A DNA stretch of 64,000 bases from Opitutia bacterium UBA7876 (GCA_002500665.1 DLRY01000050.1:1-64000); one strand, 5' to 3'; positions 33,556 through 43,818 are shown, numbered from the stretch's first letter. The notes: generated by a model from the letters alone, not told the origin. Made by a program: numbers and translations.

Positions 33556-34998
33556 TCAGCCCTTCTTCTTGGAAGGTTTTTTCTTTTTTCCGCCCCCGGA
33601 TCCGACCAGAGACTTCTCCGTGGCGATGGGGTCGGGATCGCCGAGTTTCGAAAGCTTGGCTTGGAGCGCTTTCTTTAGCCTGGCGAGGGTCTTCTCGTGC
33701 TTCGGGTCATTCGCTTTGTTCTCTAGCTCGTAGGGATCCTTGCTCAGATCATACAGCTCGTATTCCGGGCGATGATGCAGTTTGTGAACCAGGGCCTTGG
33801 CCCGATTGTCCTTCTTGGCCCGGGGAACCCAGGATGCTGCGAGGTTGAGACTCTTGGAACCGACCTCTTCACTTTTGATCATTTGCAAGGCCTGACTCAA
33901 GCTGACGTTGGAAGTGATGGCAGAGTGGTTGGGGTTGTAGATCAGGCTGAATTGGCGATCGCGAATCGAGCGGATGGGGTAGACCCGATCGCGGTTGTCG
34001 ATGATACGGCAGTTGGTGAAGGCTCCGAAGACGTACTTGCGGGTTTTTTCGAGCGACTGCCCCTTGAGCAAGGGAAGAAAGCTCATCCCGTCGCACGCGC
34101 CCGGCTTGAGGGTTCCTCCGGCCGCTTCCACGAGGGTGGGCGTGACGTCGGTAGTGGAAACGAGGTCCTCGATCACCGATCCGGGCCGGGTTACGCCCGC
34201 CCAGCGCATGACGAAACCCGTGCGCAACCCATTGTCGTAGCAGGTCCACTTGGCGAAAGGGAGCTGCGTGCCCTGCTCGCTGCAGACCATGAAGATGGTG
34301 TTTTCCCAGAGCTTCCTTTTCTCAAGTTCCTTTCTCATCATTCCCACCAGATTGTCGAAATTGGTGATTTCTGCATAGTACTTGACCATCTCTTCCCTGA
34401 GTTGGGGCGTGTCCACCCAGTAAGGGGGGACACTCAGCTTCTTGGCGTCATAGGCGGAAGGATCGCCCGTGGTGAAAGGGGCGTGGGAATCATGTGAACC
34501 GATGAAGAGGCAAAAGGGATTGTCCGATTTTTTACAGTCATCGAGGAAGGATCGGGCCCTGGCAAGGGTTTCGGGGTTTGCGTCCACTCGCTTGCTGACG
34601 TCACCCAGTTTCTCAAAAGGATAGCATTCATTCGGACCGACGTGTGATTTTCCGAGCAGGGCAACCCGATAGCCGAGTGGTTTGAGGTAATGAACTACGC
34701 TCTTGGTGCCGGCCACCGATTTCGAATGGTTGGGCAACGTGCCGGTCCGCCAAGGGGAACGTCCGCTGTAGAGCTCCTGCCTGAAGGGTGCGCACATGGC
34801 GACCGAGCAGTAGGCCCTGTCGAAACGGGCGCCGTCCTTGGCCAGGCGGTCGATGTTGGGGGTCTTGCATTCCTTGCCTCCGTAGGCACCCCAAGTGTCC
34901 CGGCTCATGTCGTCGGCGAGGATGAAGACGACGTTCGGCTTCTCGGCTCCGGCCAGCATGGCGGCGCATGGAAAGCAAAGGAGAAGTAATTTTTTCAT
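33556..34998 (-). CDS. Exported type I sulfatase with CAPFR active-site motif and lysine-rich tail
   Basis: A 480-aa sulfatase. The signal peptide (MKKLLLLCFPCAAMLAGAE) is followed by PNVVFILADDMSRDTWGAYGG. The formylglycine site reads CAPFR from C69, followed by QELYSGRSPWRTG. It keeps the proline and arginine needed for CxPxR recognition but has phenylalanine where serine is usual. LLGKSHVGP replaces the common GKWHLG, and CSEQGTQLPFAKW stands in for the TSDNG block, so this belongs to a distinct sulfatase subfamily. The C-terminus ends in a glycine/lysine-rich tail (GGGKKKKPSKKKG). The start is ATG 34998 or 35004; the frame up to 35085 overlaps the previous gene and is rejected. Nine bases separate it from that gene. 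Confidence 0.92.
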   Translation of the reverse strand: MKKLLLLCFPCAAMLAGAEKPNVVFILADDMSRDTWGAYGGKECKTPNIDRLAKDGARFDRAYCSVAMCAPFRQELYSGRSPWRTGTLPNHSKSVAGTKSVVHYLKPLGYRVALLGKSHVGPNECYPFEKLGDVSKRVDANPETLARARSFLDDCKKSDNPFCLFIGSHDSHAPFTTGDPSAYDAKKLSVPPYWVDTPQLREEMVKYYAEITNFDNLVGMMRKELEKRKLWENTIFMVCSEQGTQLPFAKWTCYDNGLRTGFVMRWAGVTRPGSVIEDLVSTTDVTPTLVEAAGGTLKPGACDGMSFLPLLKGQSLEKTRKYVFGAFTNCRIIDNRDRVYPIRSIRDRQFSLIYNPNHSAITSNVSLSQALQMIKSEEVGSKSLNLAASWVPRAKKDNRAKALVHKLHHRPEYELYDLSKDPYELENKANDPKHEKTLARLKKALQAKLSKLGDPDPIATEKSLVGSGGGKKKKPSKKKG

Positions 34999-35006
34999 AA
35001 TCATGT

Positions 35007-37124
35007 CTAGGGAACGGATTTCTTGAAATATTGTTTCAGGAGTTTGCCGTCGAACTCGAAATGATCGGCCGTGACGTGGCCCCACCCGCCGGTGGACTGG
35101 TCGACGATCTTGATGAAGGCCTTTTGGCCCGCGTATGGGGAAAGATCCCAGCTGGCCCGCTGCATCATCTGATGGTTGATACCCCGGGCGGTCTCGACTT
35201 CCCTCCCGCTTTCCAAGCAGAGCGCGACGTAGGTGTCGGGCCCATTGCCACCGCCGACCCGGAAGGTCATTTTTCCGGCCTCCGGAATGAAAAAGGGCGA
35301 GATGACTATACCGGTCTGGGCATCAGATCCCTTCCTCGCCTCCGGTCCGGGTTCCAGGGTGGTGAGGTAGTGTTCGCCCTGCTTGTTGTAGGCGAGATTT
35401 CCGTGAAAAAAGTGGGTTCGGTTCCCAACGAGGCGCCCGAATTTGCCCTTGATTACCTTCCACGGCTCGAGTTCGCCGGATTCGAAGTCCAGGGAAACGC
35501 TCCGGTTGCTCGGTTTGGCGGGGATTTTCGGAGCAGGCTTGGATTTTCTTTTCTTGGGGACGGATGGCCCGCCTTGCCTCAGGTTGACCCATCCCAGTCG
35601 AGGCGAAGCGGGTATGGCCTTCATCCAATCATCCAGAAGGGAAGACAGCTCGGCTACAATCTCGGGTCGTTCGTTGTGGACGTTGGTTGCCTGATAGGGG
35701 TCGGTCCTTAAGTTATAGAGCTGGGCTTGTGGGGCGTCTTCCTTGATTTTTCCCGCCCTTACGTCGCTGTTTACCAGTTTGGTGAGTTTTTGGGCGGCTG
35801 CCCCGGCCAGCAAGTGGTTGCCGATCTCCTTTCCCTGGAAGCCACCTTCGTCCCGTTCGGGAATATAGACCCAGCCACCCTTGCGGATCGTAAGGTGCTT
35901 GGGGCTGTTGGGGGAGATGACCAGCAAATCCCGCTGCGCTCTCTTGCTTTTGCCGGTCAGGACGGGTATCTGGTCGACCCCGTCGATGACCGCTTCACGC
36001 GGCAACTCGGCGCCTGCGAGGGCGGCGAAGGTGGGAAGCAAATCGATCTGGCTGATCAGGGCATCCGATTCCTTGCCGGCCGGAATTTTGGCAGGCCAGC
36101 GGGCGAGGAAGGGCACCCGGTGCCCGCCTTCCCAAGCCCCGAACTTGAAGCCGAGCAGTTTTCCGTTCAAACGATGCCCCGCTCGCCAGGCCTTTTGCCC
36201 GGTGACGTTGAGCATGCCTCCATTGTCACTGGTGAAAATGACGAGAGTATTCTCCGCGATCTCGAGCTCGTCCAAGGTCTCGAGCACTTCCCCCACGATC
36301 CAGTCAAGCTCATGGATGAAGTCCCCGTAAAGTCCGCATTGGCTTGTTCCCTTGAACCGTGGGTGCGGTGTGAAAGGGTGATGAATGTTGGTCGTCGCCA
36401 AGTATAGGAAGAAGGGTTGGTTCCTGTCTTTGTTGTTGTGGGCGGTGATCCACTCGACCGTCTTCTCGGCAAAGGTCGTGCCGACGTACTCGTCGCGGTA
36501 GCGTAGGTGGGCTTTCTCGGCCCCTCCAATGCCCCGGTACCCTCCCTTCTCGGGCCACTTTTGGGTGGCCGACTCCTTGCCTAGGACGAAGGGGTCTTCG
36601 GGATCGTAATCCACGACCTTATGGTTCTCGACGTAGACGAAAGGCGGGCCGCTGTTCACCGTGGGCATCCCGAAGTAGTAATCGAAGCCGATTTCCAGAG
36701 GCCCGGGCTTGAGGGCCTTGTTCCAGTCCGTTTTCCCCTTGCCGAAGCCCAAATGCCACTTGCCGATGACCGAAGTGGCATAGCCGGCGGACTTGAGAGT
36801 GCTGGCCAAGGTGGGTTGCTTGAGATCGATGGTCAATTCCTGAGTCAGGGGAGTGGGGCCCCAAAAATTTTTACGGATCGGGTATTGGCCGGTCATCAAC
36901 CCGTAGCGGGAGGGGGAGCAAACTGCGGATGGGGAATGGGCATCGGTGAAGCGCATACCCTCCCTGGCCAAACGGTCTATATGAGGGGTTCTTACCTTGG
37001 TCGCTCCGTAGCACCCGAGGTCCCCATAACCCAAGTCGTCCGCATTGATCAGAATGACGTTGGGTTTGCCGGAGCCCGCCAATGGAACTGCCAAGAGAAA
37101 GAGGACGAGCAAGAGGCCCTTCAT
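35007..37124 (-). CDS. Exported type I sulfatase fused to a C-terminal beta-sandwich module
   Basis: A 705-aa protein, about 200 aa longer than a normal sulfatase. The signal peptide (1-19) is followed by PNVILINADDLGYGDLGCYG; the formylglycine motif CSPSR starts at C69, and GKWHLGFGK, FTSDNGG and QLYNLRTDPYQATNV are typical. A basic, proline-rich linker (KKRKSKPAPKIPAKP, about residue 535) leads to a module with SVSLDFESGELEPWKVIKG, GIVISPFFIPEAGKMTFRVG, GGGNGPDTYVALCLESGRE and DQSTGGWGHVTADHFEFDG. This pattern resembles beta-sandwich modules attached to some GH32-type hydrolases in PVC bacteria and may bind carbohydrate. It is 16 bases after the propeller glycosidase gene. Confidence 0.91.
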   Translation of the reverse strand: MKGLLLVLFLLAVPLAGSGKPNVILINADDLGYGDLGCYGATKVRTPHIDRLAREGMRFTDAHSPSAVCSPSRYGLMTGQYPIRKNFWGPTPLTQELTIDLKQPTLASTLKSAGYATSVIGKWHLGFGKGKTDWNKALKPGPLEIGFDYYFGMPTVNSGPPFVYVENHKVVDYDPEDPFVLGKESATQKWPEKGGYRGIGGAEKAHLRYRDEYVGTTFAEKTVEWITAHNNKDRNQPFFLYLATTNIHHPFTPHPRFKGTSQCGLYGDFIHELDWIVGEVLETLDELEIAENTLVIFTSDNGGMLNVTGQKAWRAGHRLNGKLLGFKFGAWEGGHRVPFLARWPAKIPAGKESDALISQIDLLPTFAALAGAELPREAVIDGVDQIPVLTGKSKRAQRDLLVISPNSPKHLTIRKGGWVYIPERDEGGFQGKEIGNHLLAGAAAQKLTKLVNSDVRAGKIKEDAPQAQLYNLRTDPYQATNVHNERPEIVAELSSLLDDWMKAIPASPRLGWVNLRQGGPSVPKKRKSKPAPKIPAKPSNRSVSLDFESGELEPWKVIKGKFGRLVGNRTHFFHGNLAYNKQGEHYLTTLEPGPEARKGSDAQTGIVISPFFIPEAGKMTFRVGGGNGPDTYVALCLESGREVETARGINHQMMQRASWDLSPYAGQKAFIKIVDQSTGGWGHVTADHFEFDGKLLKQYFKKSVP

Positions 37125-37140
37125 GACTGCACGGATCCGT

Positions 37141-38640
37141 TTAGTTGAAAGTCACCTCGAGGGACTCGATCAAGGGCTTGGATGCGTTGGTCGTGGTATC
37201 GGTCAGCCTGAGTTCGAGCTGGAAGCCGAAGCCTGCGGGCAGATTGGAGAGATCGATCATGGCGGGTGTTTTTGCGACCTGTTTGGAGAAGCCCTCGACG
37301 TAATCATACCTTTCCTTGGTTTCCTGCCAATCGGACCATTTGTCGGCCTTGCCGTCCTTGTTCGTGTCTACGCCCACCCGGGCTTCCACCTTTTCGACCC
37401 AGGGGCCGGGGCTGACGTAATCGTTGGAGGTCTGGGTGACCAGGTAGAAGCGTCCCTCCGCAAACCCGATGTCGGGATCGGGATGTCCCTTGCCGATTTC
37501 CCCGCAAAAGGAGAATGGCTTATCGATGCTTGAGGAAGTGAACCAAGCGATGCGGATTCCCTTATGGGCGGGATGAAAATCGCAAAAGAGGTAGTACTGC
37601 CCACCGATGGAAATGGCGGCCCAGTCCCCGTAGGCGTTCTGCTCGGGTTCGTGAACCTCGTATTTCGCGACGTTGTTCTTGAACCTCTTGGGGTCCTCCT
37701 TGGCCCAGTGCGGGTGCAGGTATTCCGCGATCTTTCCAGTCGGCTTGGTCCGTTCGTCTACCGCGGGAGCCACGATGGAGTAGCCGCTGATACCGTTCGA
37801 ACTTACGGCATGGCCGGCGAGCGGGGAGTCCCAGGAATGCTTGCGTGCGTTGATGGGACTCCAGTCCTCGAAGATGATGTGGAATTTCCCGTTCAAGTCC
37901 CGGATGACGGCGCAGTCCGAGCCATGGGATGGGTCGTTCAAGGCGATGCCCATGTTCTTGCCCGGTTTTCCATCGGTCAGGTCCTCGTCGATGAACAAGT
38001 GGGGGTCCTGGTCGTTGGGGAAATCGTAGTAGATGAAGGTTTTACCGTCCACTTGTTCGGCCGTGGTCACCCATTTGGCGAACCCAGGGGTTACGCATCC
38101 ATGATGCACCCAGTGGACCATGTCCTTGCTCTGCCAGGCATGGTAGCCTCCCTGGCCCTTGACCAGTCCGCCGGGGGCATTGAACTGGGTCGGGATGGGG
38201 GTGGTTTTCAAGGGGACGTCGTATCCATCCAGTTTGGCGTCCTTTGCTTCGAAGGGTTCCTTGCCTTTCTTCCTGGGCAGGCCGCCGTACTTGCCGAACA
38301 TCCAGTAGTCTCCCGGACCCATGGTGAGAAAGACGGGGGCGTCCCGCAGGTTCTTCGGACCGATTCGGGGCCTCGCTTTCCAATTCTGCCATAGGGCGGA
38401 TTGTCCGACGGTTAGGGACTTGGCCGAGCGCTTCTCCTGGAAGGTCTTCATCTTGGTGCGGAGCGTACCGGTCCTGCCCGAGGGCGAAGCCACTCCCTCC
38501 TGCAGGGTAATGCCTTGACTGGACTCGATGGAGCTTTTCCATTGAGCGGCGGAATCGACCGTCCATGATTCCTTTGCGGATACCAAGTTGAAGGCAAGGG
38601 GTGAAAGTGCGAGGGACGCGACGAGGAAGGCAATCTTCAT
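37141..38640 (-). CDS. Five-bladed-propeller glycosidase-like protein, exported
   Basis: A 499-aa protein with a signal peptide (1-22) and a five-bladed-propeller glycosidase pattern of the GH43/GH32/GH117 superfamily type. Suggestive blade motifs are GYHAWQSKDMVHWVHHG, FNAPGGLVKGQGG, GSDCAVIRDLNGKFHIIFED, YGDWAAISIGGQYYLFCD and GHPDPDIGFAEGRFYLVTQ. The acidic residues in these turns are candidate catalytic groups, but the exact family could not be fixed by eye. A C-terminal beta-sandwich (about 410-499) ends PLIESLEVTFN and contains DTNKDGKADKW. It lies between two sulfatases in a tight unit (gaps of 24 and 16 bases), suggesting exo-cleavage of a sulfated glycan. Confidence 0.75.
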   Translation of the reverse strand: MKIAFLVASLALSPLAFNLVSAKESWTVDSAAQWKSSIESSQGITLQEGVASPSGRTGTLRTKMKTFQEKRSAKSLTVGQSALWQNWKARPRIGPKNLRDAPVFLTMGPGDYWMFGKYGGLPRKKGKEPFEAKDAKLDGYDVPLKTTPIPTQFNAPGGLVKGQGGYHAWQSKDMVHWVHHGCVTPGFAKWVTTAEQVDGKTFIYYDFPNDQDPHLFIDEDLTDGKPGKNMGIALNDPSHGSDCAVIRDLNGKFHIIFEDWSPINARKHSWDSPLAGHAVSSNGISGYSIVAPAVDERTKPTGKIAEYLHPHWAKEDPKRFKNNVAKYEVHEPEQNAYGDWAAISIGGQYYLFCDFHPAHKGIRIAWFTSSSIDKPFSFCGEIGKGHPDPDIGFAEGRFYLVTQTSNDYVSPGPWVEKVEARVGVDTNKDGKADKWSDWQETKERYDYVEGFSKQVAKTPAMIDLSNLPAGFGFQLELRLTDTTTNASKPLIESLEVTFN

Positions 38641-38664
38641 GATGATGGGGGTAGGATAAGCAAA

Positions 38665-40197
38665 TTACTTGCCCTGAGGCATTTCCACGCCTGCGGGAAG
38701 GAAGGTGACCTTGCGGTCGTTGGAAACCGGTTTGCCGGGTGAGCTGCGTCCGTTTTCGACCTCCTTGCTCAACAGAAGAATGAGCTCGTCTGCTTTTGGA
38801 CGTTTTTCCCCGACCAGGTTTTTGCGCTCCCCCCGGTCTTCCTTAAGGTTGAACAGTTGCATTGGTGGAAGTTTCTTTTTCTTTGCGTCACCTTCGCGCG
38901 GGGCGCTCCAGCCCCCGCTTCCTGCCGAAAGGCACAGCTTCCATTCACCTTGTCGCATGGAGAACGAGCCGCCTATGGAATGACTGACGAGTGTCTTCCT
39001 CGTGGTACTCCGTTTGCCCTTGAATGCGGGCAGCAGGCTGAAGGAATCTTCCCCCGCCTTGTCTTTTTTCGGCTGTCCGGTGATCTCCCTCATGGTATCG
39101 TACAGGTCGGTCAGGCAGGTGAGGGCGGTGGTCTTCTGGCCCGCCTTGATGCCGTTGGGCCAGCGGGCTACGAAAGGTACGCGATGTCCTCCCTCGTAGA
39201 CGTCCGCCTTGTGGCCCCGGTACCCGGCGCTCGGGTCGTGACCGAATTCTTTGAGCTTGGCGAAATTCCCTTCGGGGGAACATCCGTTGTCGCTGGTGAA
39301 GAAGACGAGGGTGTCGTCGTCCACTCCGGCATCTTTGAGGGCCTCCAGCAGTTCTCCCATGTGCCCGTCCATCTGCATGACGAAATCCGCGTAGGGGTTC
39401 ATTTTACTTGCTCCCTTGTAAGGGGGAACGGGAACGATCGGGGTATGGGGAGCCGGCAGGGGCAAGTAAAGAAAGAAGGGCTTCTTGGTCTTGGCTCTCT
39501 CCTTGACGTAGGCGATGCTTTTGTCGAAGAGATGAGGCAGGACCTCGTCGATGTGGAAATCAGAGCCAATGGGACCTTTGCGGTACCAACCGTATGGGTC
39601 CTCGTTCCGGTTCACGCCTTCCTGGCGGTCGGGGAGGGCAGTGACCTTGCCGGTATCCACCCACACGTAGGGTGGCATGTCGAGCGATCCGCAATGGCCG
39701 TAGTAACGATCGAAGCCATTGACGTCCGGACCATTCGCGACGGGCTTGGAAAAGTCGATGTTCTGCCATTTGCCTTCCTTTTTGTCGACGCGGGCCCAGT
39801 CCCAGCCCAGGTGCCACTTGCCGATCATCTGGGTGTGGTATCCGGCCTTTTTGAGGAGGTGCGCGACGGTTGCCCGCTCGGCGGGGATCAAGTGGTTGCT
39901 CGTTCCGCTCAAGACCCCGCGGGCCAAGCGTGATCGCCAGTTGTATCGTCCCGTGAGTACACCATATCTCGTCGGCGTGCAGACCGCGCTTGAGGAATGG
40001 GCGTCGAGAAAGGTGATCCCCTCATCCGCCATTTTCTGGAGGTGAGGGGTCTGGATCTTGCAGTCCGGGTTGGTTGGGGAGACGTCCCCGATTCCGAGGT
40101 CGTCAGCGAGGACGAAAATGACGTTGGGTCGCTTGGGGGTGTCGGCGTGAACAAAGCCGTATAGCAAGAGCAGGGAGACAAGAGAGCGCATAATCAT
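38665..40197 (-). CDS. Exported type I sulfatase
   Basis: A 510-aa sulfatase and first gene of the sulfatase/glycosidase/ThuA unit. A signal peptide (about 1-20) precedes PNVIFVLADDLGIGDVSPTN. The formylglycine motif is CTPTR from C73, followed by YGVLTGRYNWRSRL; threonine in place of serine is within the normal range. GKWHLGWDWA, the PAPHTPIVP block, FTSDNGCSPEGNF and MQLFNLKEDRGERKNL complete the fold. The CTPTRYGVLTGRYNWR context is typical of a large PVC sulfatase subfamily often annotated as arylsulfatase A-like. Two ATGs (40197 and 40191) open the frame. An 87-base gap separates it from the cupredoxin fusion gene upstream, which could hold an internal promoter. Confidence 0.93.
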   Translation of the reverse strand: MIMRSLVSLLLLYGFVHADTPKRPNVIFVLADDLGIGDVSPTNPDCKIQTPHLQKMADEGITFLDAHSSSAVCTPTRYGVLTGRYNWRSRLARGVLSGTSNHLIPAERATVAHLLKKAGYHTQMIGKWHLGWDWARVDKKEGKWQNIDFSKPVANGPDVNGFDRYYGHCGSLDMPPYVWVDTGKVTALPDRQEGVNRNEDPYGWYRKGPIGSDFHIDEVLPHLFDKSIAYVKERAKTKKPFFLYLPLPAPHTPIVPVPPYKGASKMNPYADFVMQMDGHMGELLEALKDAGVDDDTLVFFTSDNGCSPEGNFAKLKEFGHDPSAGYRGHKADVYEGGHRVPFVARWPNGIKAGQKTTALTCLTDLYDTMREITGQPKKDKAGEDSFSLLPAFKGKRSTTRKTLVSHSIGGSFSMRQGEWKLCLSAGSGGWSAPREGDAKKKKLPPMQLFNLKEDRGERKNLVGEKRPKADELILLLSKEVENGRSSPGKPVSNDRKVTFLPAGVEMPQGK

Positions 40198-40284
40198 GGT
40201 CAGTTGATGTTTTATAAGGGTAGCTGATTCCCCCCGATTTTAACCAAGGGTAGGGAGAGTTTCGTCTTTGGGCTTTTTCGAAAC

Positions 40285-43200
40285 CTAACGCACTTTCATC
40301 ACGCCGCGCATCAGAATGTGATGACCCGGGAAAGTGCAGACGTAAGGATAGTCACCGGGTTTCTCAGGAGAGGTGAAGGTCATTTCCTCCTCCTTGCCGT
40401 GATCCACGAGTTTGCTGGACCAGAGTACGTCGGGGCTTTCCGGAACGAAGGCCATGGCAAATCCCTTGGCCCCAAGGCTGAGGGCTTGTTGGGCTATGGA
40501 GTCGGCCTTGTTCGGTTTTGTGAAGACGAGGTTATGAGGCATGAAGTCGGGGTTGGCGAAGATCAGCTTGATCTTCTTGCCCGGTTTGACGGTGAATTCA
40601 CTCAAGTCGTACTTCATCTTTTCCACGACCGTACCGATGCGCACCGTGGTCAATTGCGGGGTATCCGACAAGATACCCGACTTTTGAGTGACTTCTGCGG
40701 CTTCCTCCTCTACCACTTGAGATCCCTTGGTCGGATCCGCATTGTACCAGTGATGTTGAACGGTCAGGGCGGCCATGCGGGCGTGGGGTTCGGGAGACTT
40801 GAGCAAATCGTTGAGCAAGCGGCCGTTTCTGCGGTTGTGCTGTTGGTGTACCCAGAGCGCTTCAAGCAAATGATGGGAGTCCTCCTTCTTTTTGGGATCG
40901 AACTGCTTGATCCACTTCTGGGTCGCGGCGATGACTTCATTGGTGTCGCGCCCGCTTAGCTCAACCCTAGTGCGGTGGCGGACTCCGTCGACGGGATGCT
41001 TCAGGTTTTCAAGTAATTTCTCGACCGGTTGTCCTTCGATCGCGACTTTCTTCTGGAGAGGCTTCTGGGTATAGCTGACGCGGAAGATGCGTCCGTGCTT
41101 GTGGTCCCGGTTCGGGTCGCGGACGTTGTGTTGCATATGCCCGATGATTACGTTTTGCCAGTCGGCTACGTAGAGGGCCCCGTCTTCACCGAAGATGGCG
41201 TCGGTCGGCCTGAAGTTTTTGTCCCCGCTCAAGAAGAAACCATCGGCTTCCTCATCCTGTTTGCTCCCATTTGCCAAAGTCTTGGTTACCTTAAGCCTTT
41301 GTCCGTTCGGGGTGCCCCACACCTCACCCAGTTTGGTCTTCTCAACAACTTTCTGGGCATTCTTGCCGCGGCCTACCGTCCTTGTCTTTTCATAACCGCC
41401 GTCCCGGTGTAGCTTGTATTGCTTGATCCCGAGAAAACCGATCGAGTTGCAGATAAGAAAATCTCCCTGCATGTCATCGGGGAAATTGTCGCTGGAAAGG
41501 ACCTCGCAGGCAGGTACCGGACGAACTTCCTTGTTCAAAAGGGAATGCATTTTCCATCCTTTTCCTTCGGGGCGCACCTGATAGGGCCTACCTCCCGTGC
41601 CATCCGTTGCGTAATGGTATCCCCAGTCGTCAAAGGCGATACCGTGCGGGTTGGGGCTGTTTCCTCCATGCAGGGCGATGGTATACCTGCGGGGATCGAA
41701 GCGATACATCGCAGAGGACCCAGTGGCAAGGGCCGGTCCCCAGGAATGCTCGTGGTTGTGCTGCAAAAAGATTCCGCTTTGCCAATAAATACCGCCATCC
41801 GGCCCAAAGATCAGGTTGTTGGCCGCATGGTGCGTATCGGAAGTTCCGAGTCCCTGAAAGATTACGAAGCGCTCATCCGCCTTGTCGTCTCCGTTGGTGT
41901 CCCGGAGGAAGAGCAGGTCCGGGCCCGAGGTGACCAACACGCCCCCATTCCAAAACTCGAAGCCAAGAGGGTTGTGAACTTTGGCGAATTCGATCACCCG
42001 GTCGGCTTTTCCGTCCCGGTCCTCATCGGGCAGAATAAGAAGAGCGTCGTTCATTTCCTTAAGGGGTTCCCACTTGGGGTAGGTGGGCCATGCGGCGGCC
42101 CAGAGCCTTCCCTTGGAGTCTACCTGCAATTGAACGGGGTTGATCAGTTCGGGAAATTGCACCTCATCGGCGAAAAGATTCACTTCGAATCCTTGGCGGA
42201 CCGCTATGCGTTTTCCACTCTCTTCGGGGCTGAGATACTGGGTCGTACCTTCCTTGCCCGCATTCGAGCTTCTGCTTCGACCTCCTACGTTCGATATGAC
42301 CTTGATCGGTGGGGGGACGTTGGAGTCGTCGACTTCATGCTTTTTCCCCTGGGCGGTGGACCAAACGAGCTTGTCCCGATTGGCGGTCATGACGTCGAGC
42401 ATGACCAATTCGTGCTGAAGGACCTCGGCATTGGACTGGTCGTCGACGAAGCGCAAGCCGGAACGGCCTCCCCAGACGTCATTCCCGTCGGTTGCCCGGT
42501 ACCGGTTGTGCCAATGCCAGTTTTTTTGCAACACGGCTTGGCGTAGCTTCTCATTGGCGGGGGAGGCTATGGTGCGAGTTTCAAGCAGGGCTTGGGTGAT
42601 TATCTCTCCCACCTTCTTGTTTCCGAGCTCATTCAGGTGAACTCCGTTGAGGGTCAGGGCTTCTTTGGATTGTTCGTAAAGCTTCAGGGTCGGGCCGTAC
42701 AGGTCGACGTAAGCCACGCCTGCTTCACGGGCCGCCTCTTGGGTGGCCTTGGAGAAGGCGGAGAGGTTTTTGTTGTGGCCCTTGCCCCGCGGCAGGTTAC
42801 GGTCCTTCAAGTCCTCGAAGGCGATCGGGCTGAACAACACGATGCGTGGAAAATCCTTTCCGTTGGGCTTGTAACTGCGGATCTTCGATACGAAATCAAT
42901 CAACAATTTCTTGTGGCTGTCGGCAGCTTGCGGGCCGGAAAAGGACTCGTTGTAACCGAACATGGCAAAGACCACGTCGGCTTTCACGTGCTGGAGGTAC
43001 TGTCCCATTGGCGTGAAGCCCTTGCTTCTCGGATATTGATTGGGACGGTCCCCGGACAGGCTCATGTTGCGGAAGGAAACCTCTTGGCCCTTTAATTCGC
43101 TTTGGAGGAGAGTCTCGGTCCAACCGTCGTGTTGCATGCGGTCCGCCAATCCATTGCCGAGAATGGCAACCGTGTCGCCTTTCTGGAAGGCGAAGGGGGC

Positions 43201-43818
43201 GGGATCCCGGTAGCCCTCGGGAACGTCGACCTCAGCAACCGGGGAACCCGTTGCAGGCGGCGCTTCCTTCTTGCCCGAGAAGGTGACGTAGCTGACGTCG
43301 ACCTTGTTCTTAAGGTTGATTATAATACGCTCGGCTCCTCGAACCTTCTTTGTCTCGAATACCGTTTCCCTGAGAACGTCCATGAGGGTAACGGTGAACC
43401 CGTTGAGACGGTCTCCGAGGCCTCTGCGGTTGAAAACTTCTATTTTTTCGACAGGTACGCTTTGGCCCAAGTCAACCTCCCACCATGGGGCGATGGATCC
43501 GGATCCATCGGTGTGTGTCTGTCCACCCGCGTTGTAGTCCGGATTCTTGTTTCCATCAATACCTCTCTCGGCCACTCCGCCGTGCGCGGTGCTGGACTGT
43601 TTGGCTTTGCCGGCCCGGGCCACGTTCTTGCCTTTACTGTAGATTTCAACCTCATTCAAGGTGAGGATCTTGTTGTCGCCCGGGACGGTAATCCGAAGAA
43701 AGCGAGCGGTCGGCAGGGAAGAAGTTTTCTTGTCGTCCTTTGCCTGGACGCAAAAGGGCGCTACAAGCGACAATGCGCATGTGAGACGGATAAGGAAATC
43801 TACCTTCAGGGTATGCAT
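40285..43818 (-). CDS. Discoidin-like, SGNH, PVC dehydrogenase propeller and azurin-like copper fusion protein
   Basis: An 1177-aa exported protein with four modules. After the signal peptide (1-26), residues about 35-180 form an F5/8C-like sandwich ([20 protein letters not shown]). Residues about 210-415 are an SGNH-like domain with [10 protein letters not shown] and [10 protein letters not shown] (H394), though the block-I serine position is glycine (LGNGLADRM). Residues about 540-1000 are the PVC dehydrogenase-type propeller ([36 protein letters not shown]). The last 110 residues are an azurin/plastocyanin-type cupredoxin with type 1 copper ligands H1095 (MPHNLVF), C1161, H1166 and M1170 in [10 protein letters not shown]. 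Spacing H-66-C-5-H-4-M equals that of azurin. No CxxCH heme is present, so copper seems to replace heme as electron acceptor. The gene stands alone upstream of the sulfatase unit. Confidence 0.9.
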   Translation of the reverse strand: MHTLKVDFLIRLTCALSLVAPFCVQAKDDKKTSSLPTARFLRITVPGDNKILTLNEVEIYSKGKNVARAGKAKQSSTAHGGVAERGIDGNKNPDYNAGGQTHTDGSGSIAPWWEVDLGQSVPVEKIEVFNRRGLGDRLNGFTVTLMDVLRETVFETKKVRGAERIIINLKNKVDVSYVTFSGKKEAPPATGSPVAEVDVPEGYRDPAPFAFQKGDTVAILGNGLADRMQHDGWTETLLQSELKGQEVSFRNMSLSGDRPNQYPRSKGFTPMGQYLQHVKADVVFAMFGYNESFSGPQAADSHKKLLIDFVSKIRSYKPNGKDFPRIVLFSPIAFEDLKDRNLPRGKGHNKNLSAFSKATQEAAREAGVAYVDLYGPTLKLYEQSKEALTLNGVHLNELGNKKVGEIITQALLETRTIASPANEKLRQAVLQKNWHWHNRYRATDGNDVWGGRSGLRFVDDQSNAEVLQHELVMLDVMTANRDKLVWSTAQGKKHEVDDSNVPPPIKVISNVGGRSRSSNAGKEGTTQYLSPEESGKRIAVRQGFEVNLFADEVQFPELINPVQLQVDSKGRLWAAAWPTYPKWEPLKEMNDALLILPDEDRDGKADRVIEFAKVHNPLGFEFWNGGVLVTSGPDLLFLRDTNGDDKADERFVIFQGLGTSDTHHAANNLIFGPDGGIYWQSGIFLQHNHEHSWGPALATGSSAMYRFDPRRYTIALHGGNSPNPHGIAFDDWGYHYATDGTGGRPYQVRPEGKGWKMHSLLNKEVRPVPACEVLSSDNFPDDMQGDFLICNSIGFLGIKQYKLHRDGGYEKTRTVGRGKNAQKVVEKTKLGEVWGTPNGQRLKVTKTLANGSKQDEEADGFFLSGDKNFRPTDAIFGEDGALYVADWQNVIIGHMQHNVRDPNRDHKHGRIFRVSYTQKPLQKKVAIEGQPVEKLLENLKHPVDGVRHRTRVELSGRDTNEVIAATQKWIKQFDPKKKEDSHHLLEALWVHQQHNRRNGRLLNDLLKSPEPHARMAALTVQHHWYNADPTKGSQVVEEEAAEVTQKSGILSDTPQLTTVRIGTVVEKMKYDLSEFTVKPGKKIKLIFANPDFMPHNLVFTKPNKADSIAQQALSLGAKGFAMAFVPESPDVLWSSKLVDHGKEEEMTFTSPEKPGDYPYVCTFPGHHILMRGVMKVR

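Noticed and set aside
41419..42546. 375-codon plus-strand open frame
   Set aside because: It lies wholly inside the reverse complement of the 1177-aa fusion gene and has no recognisable domain.
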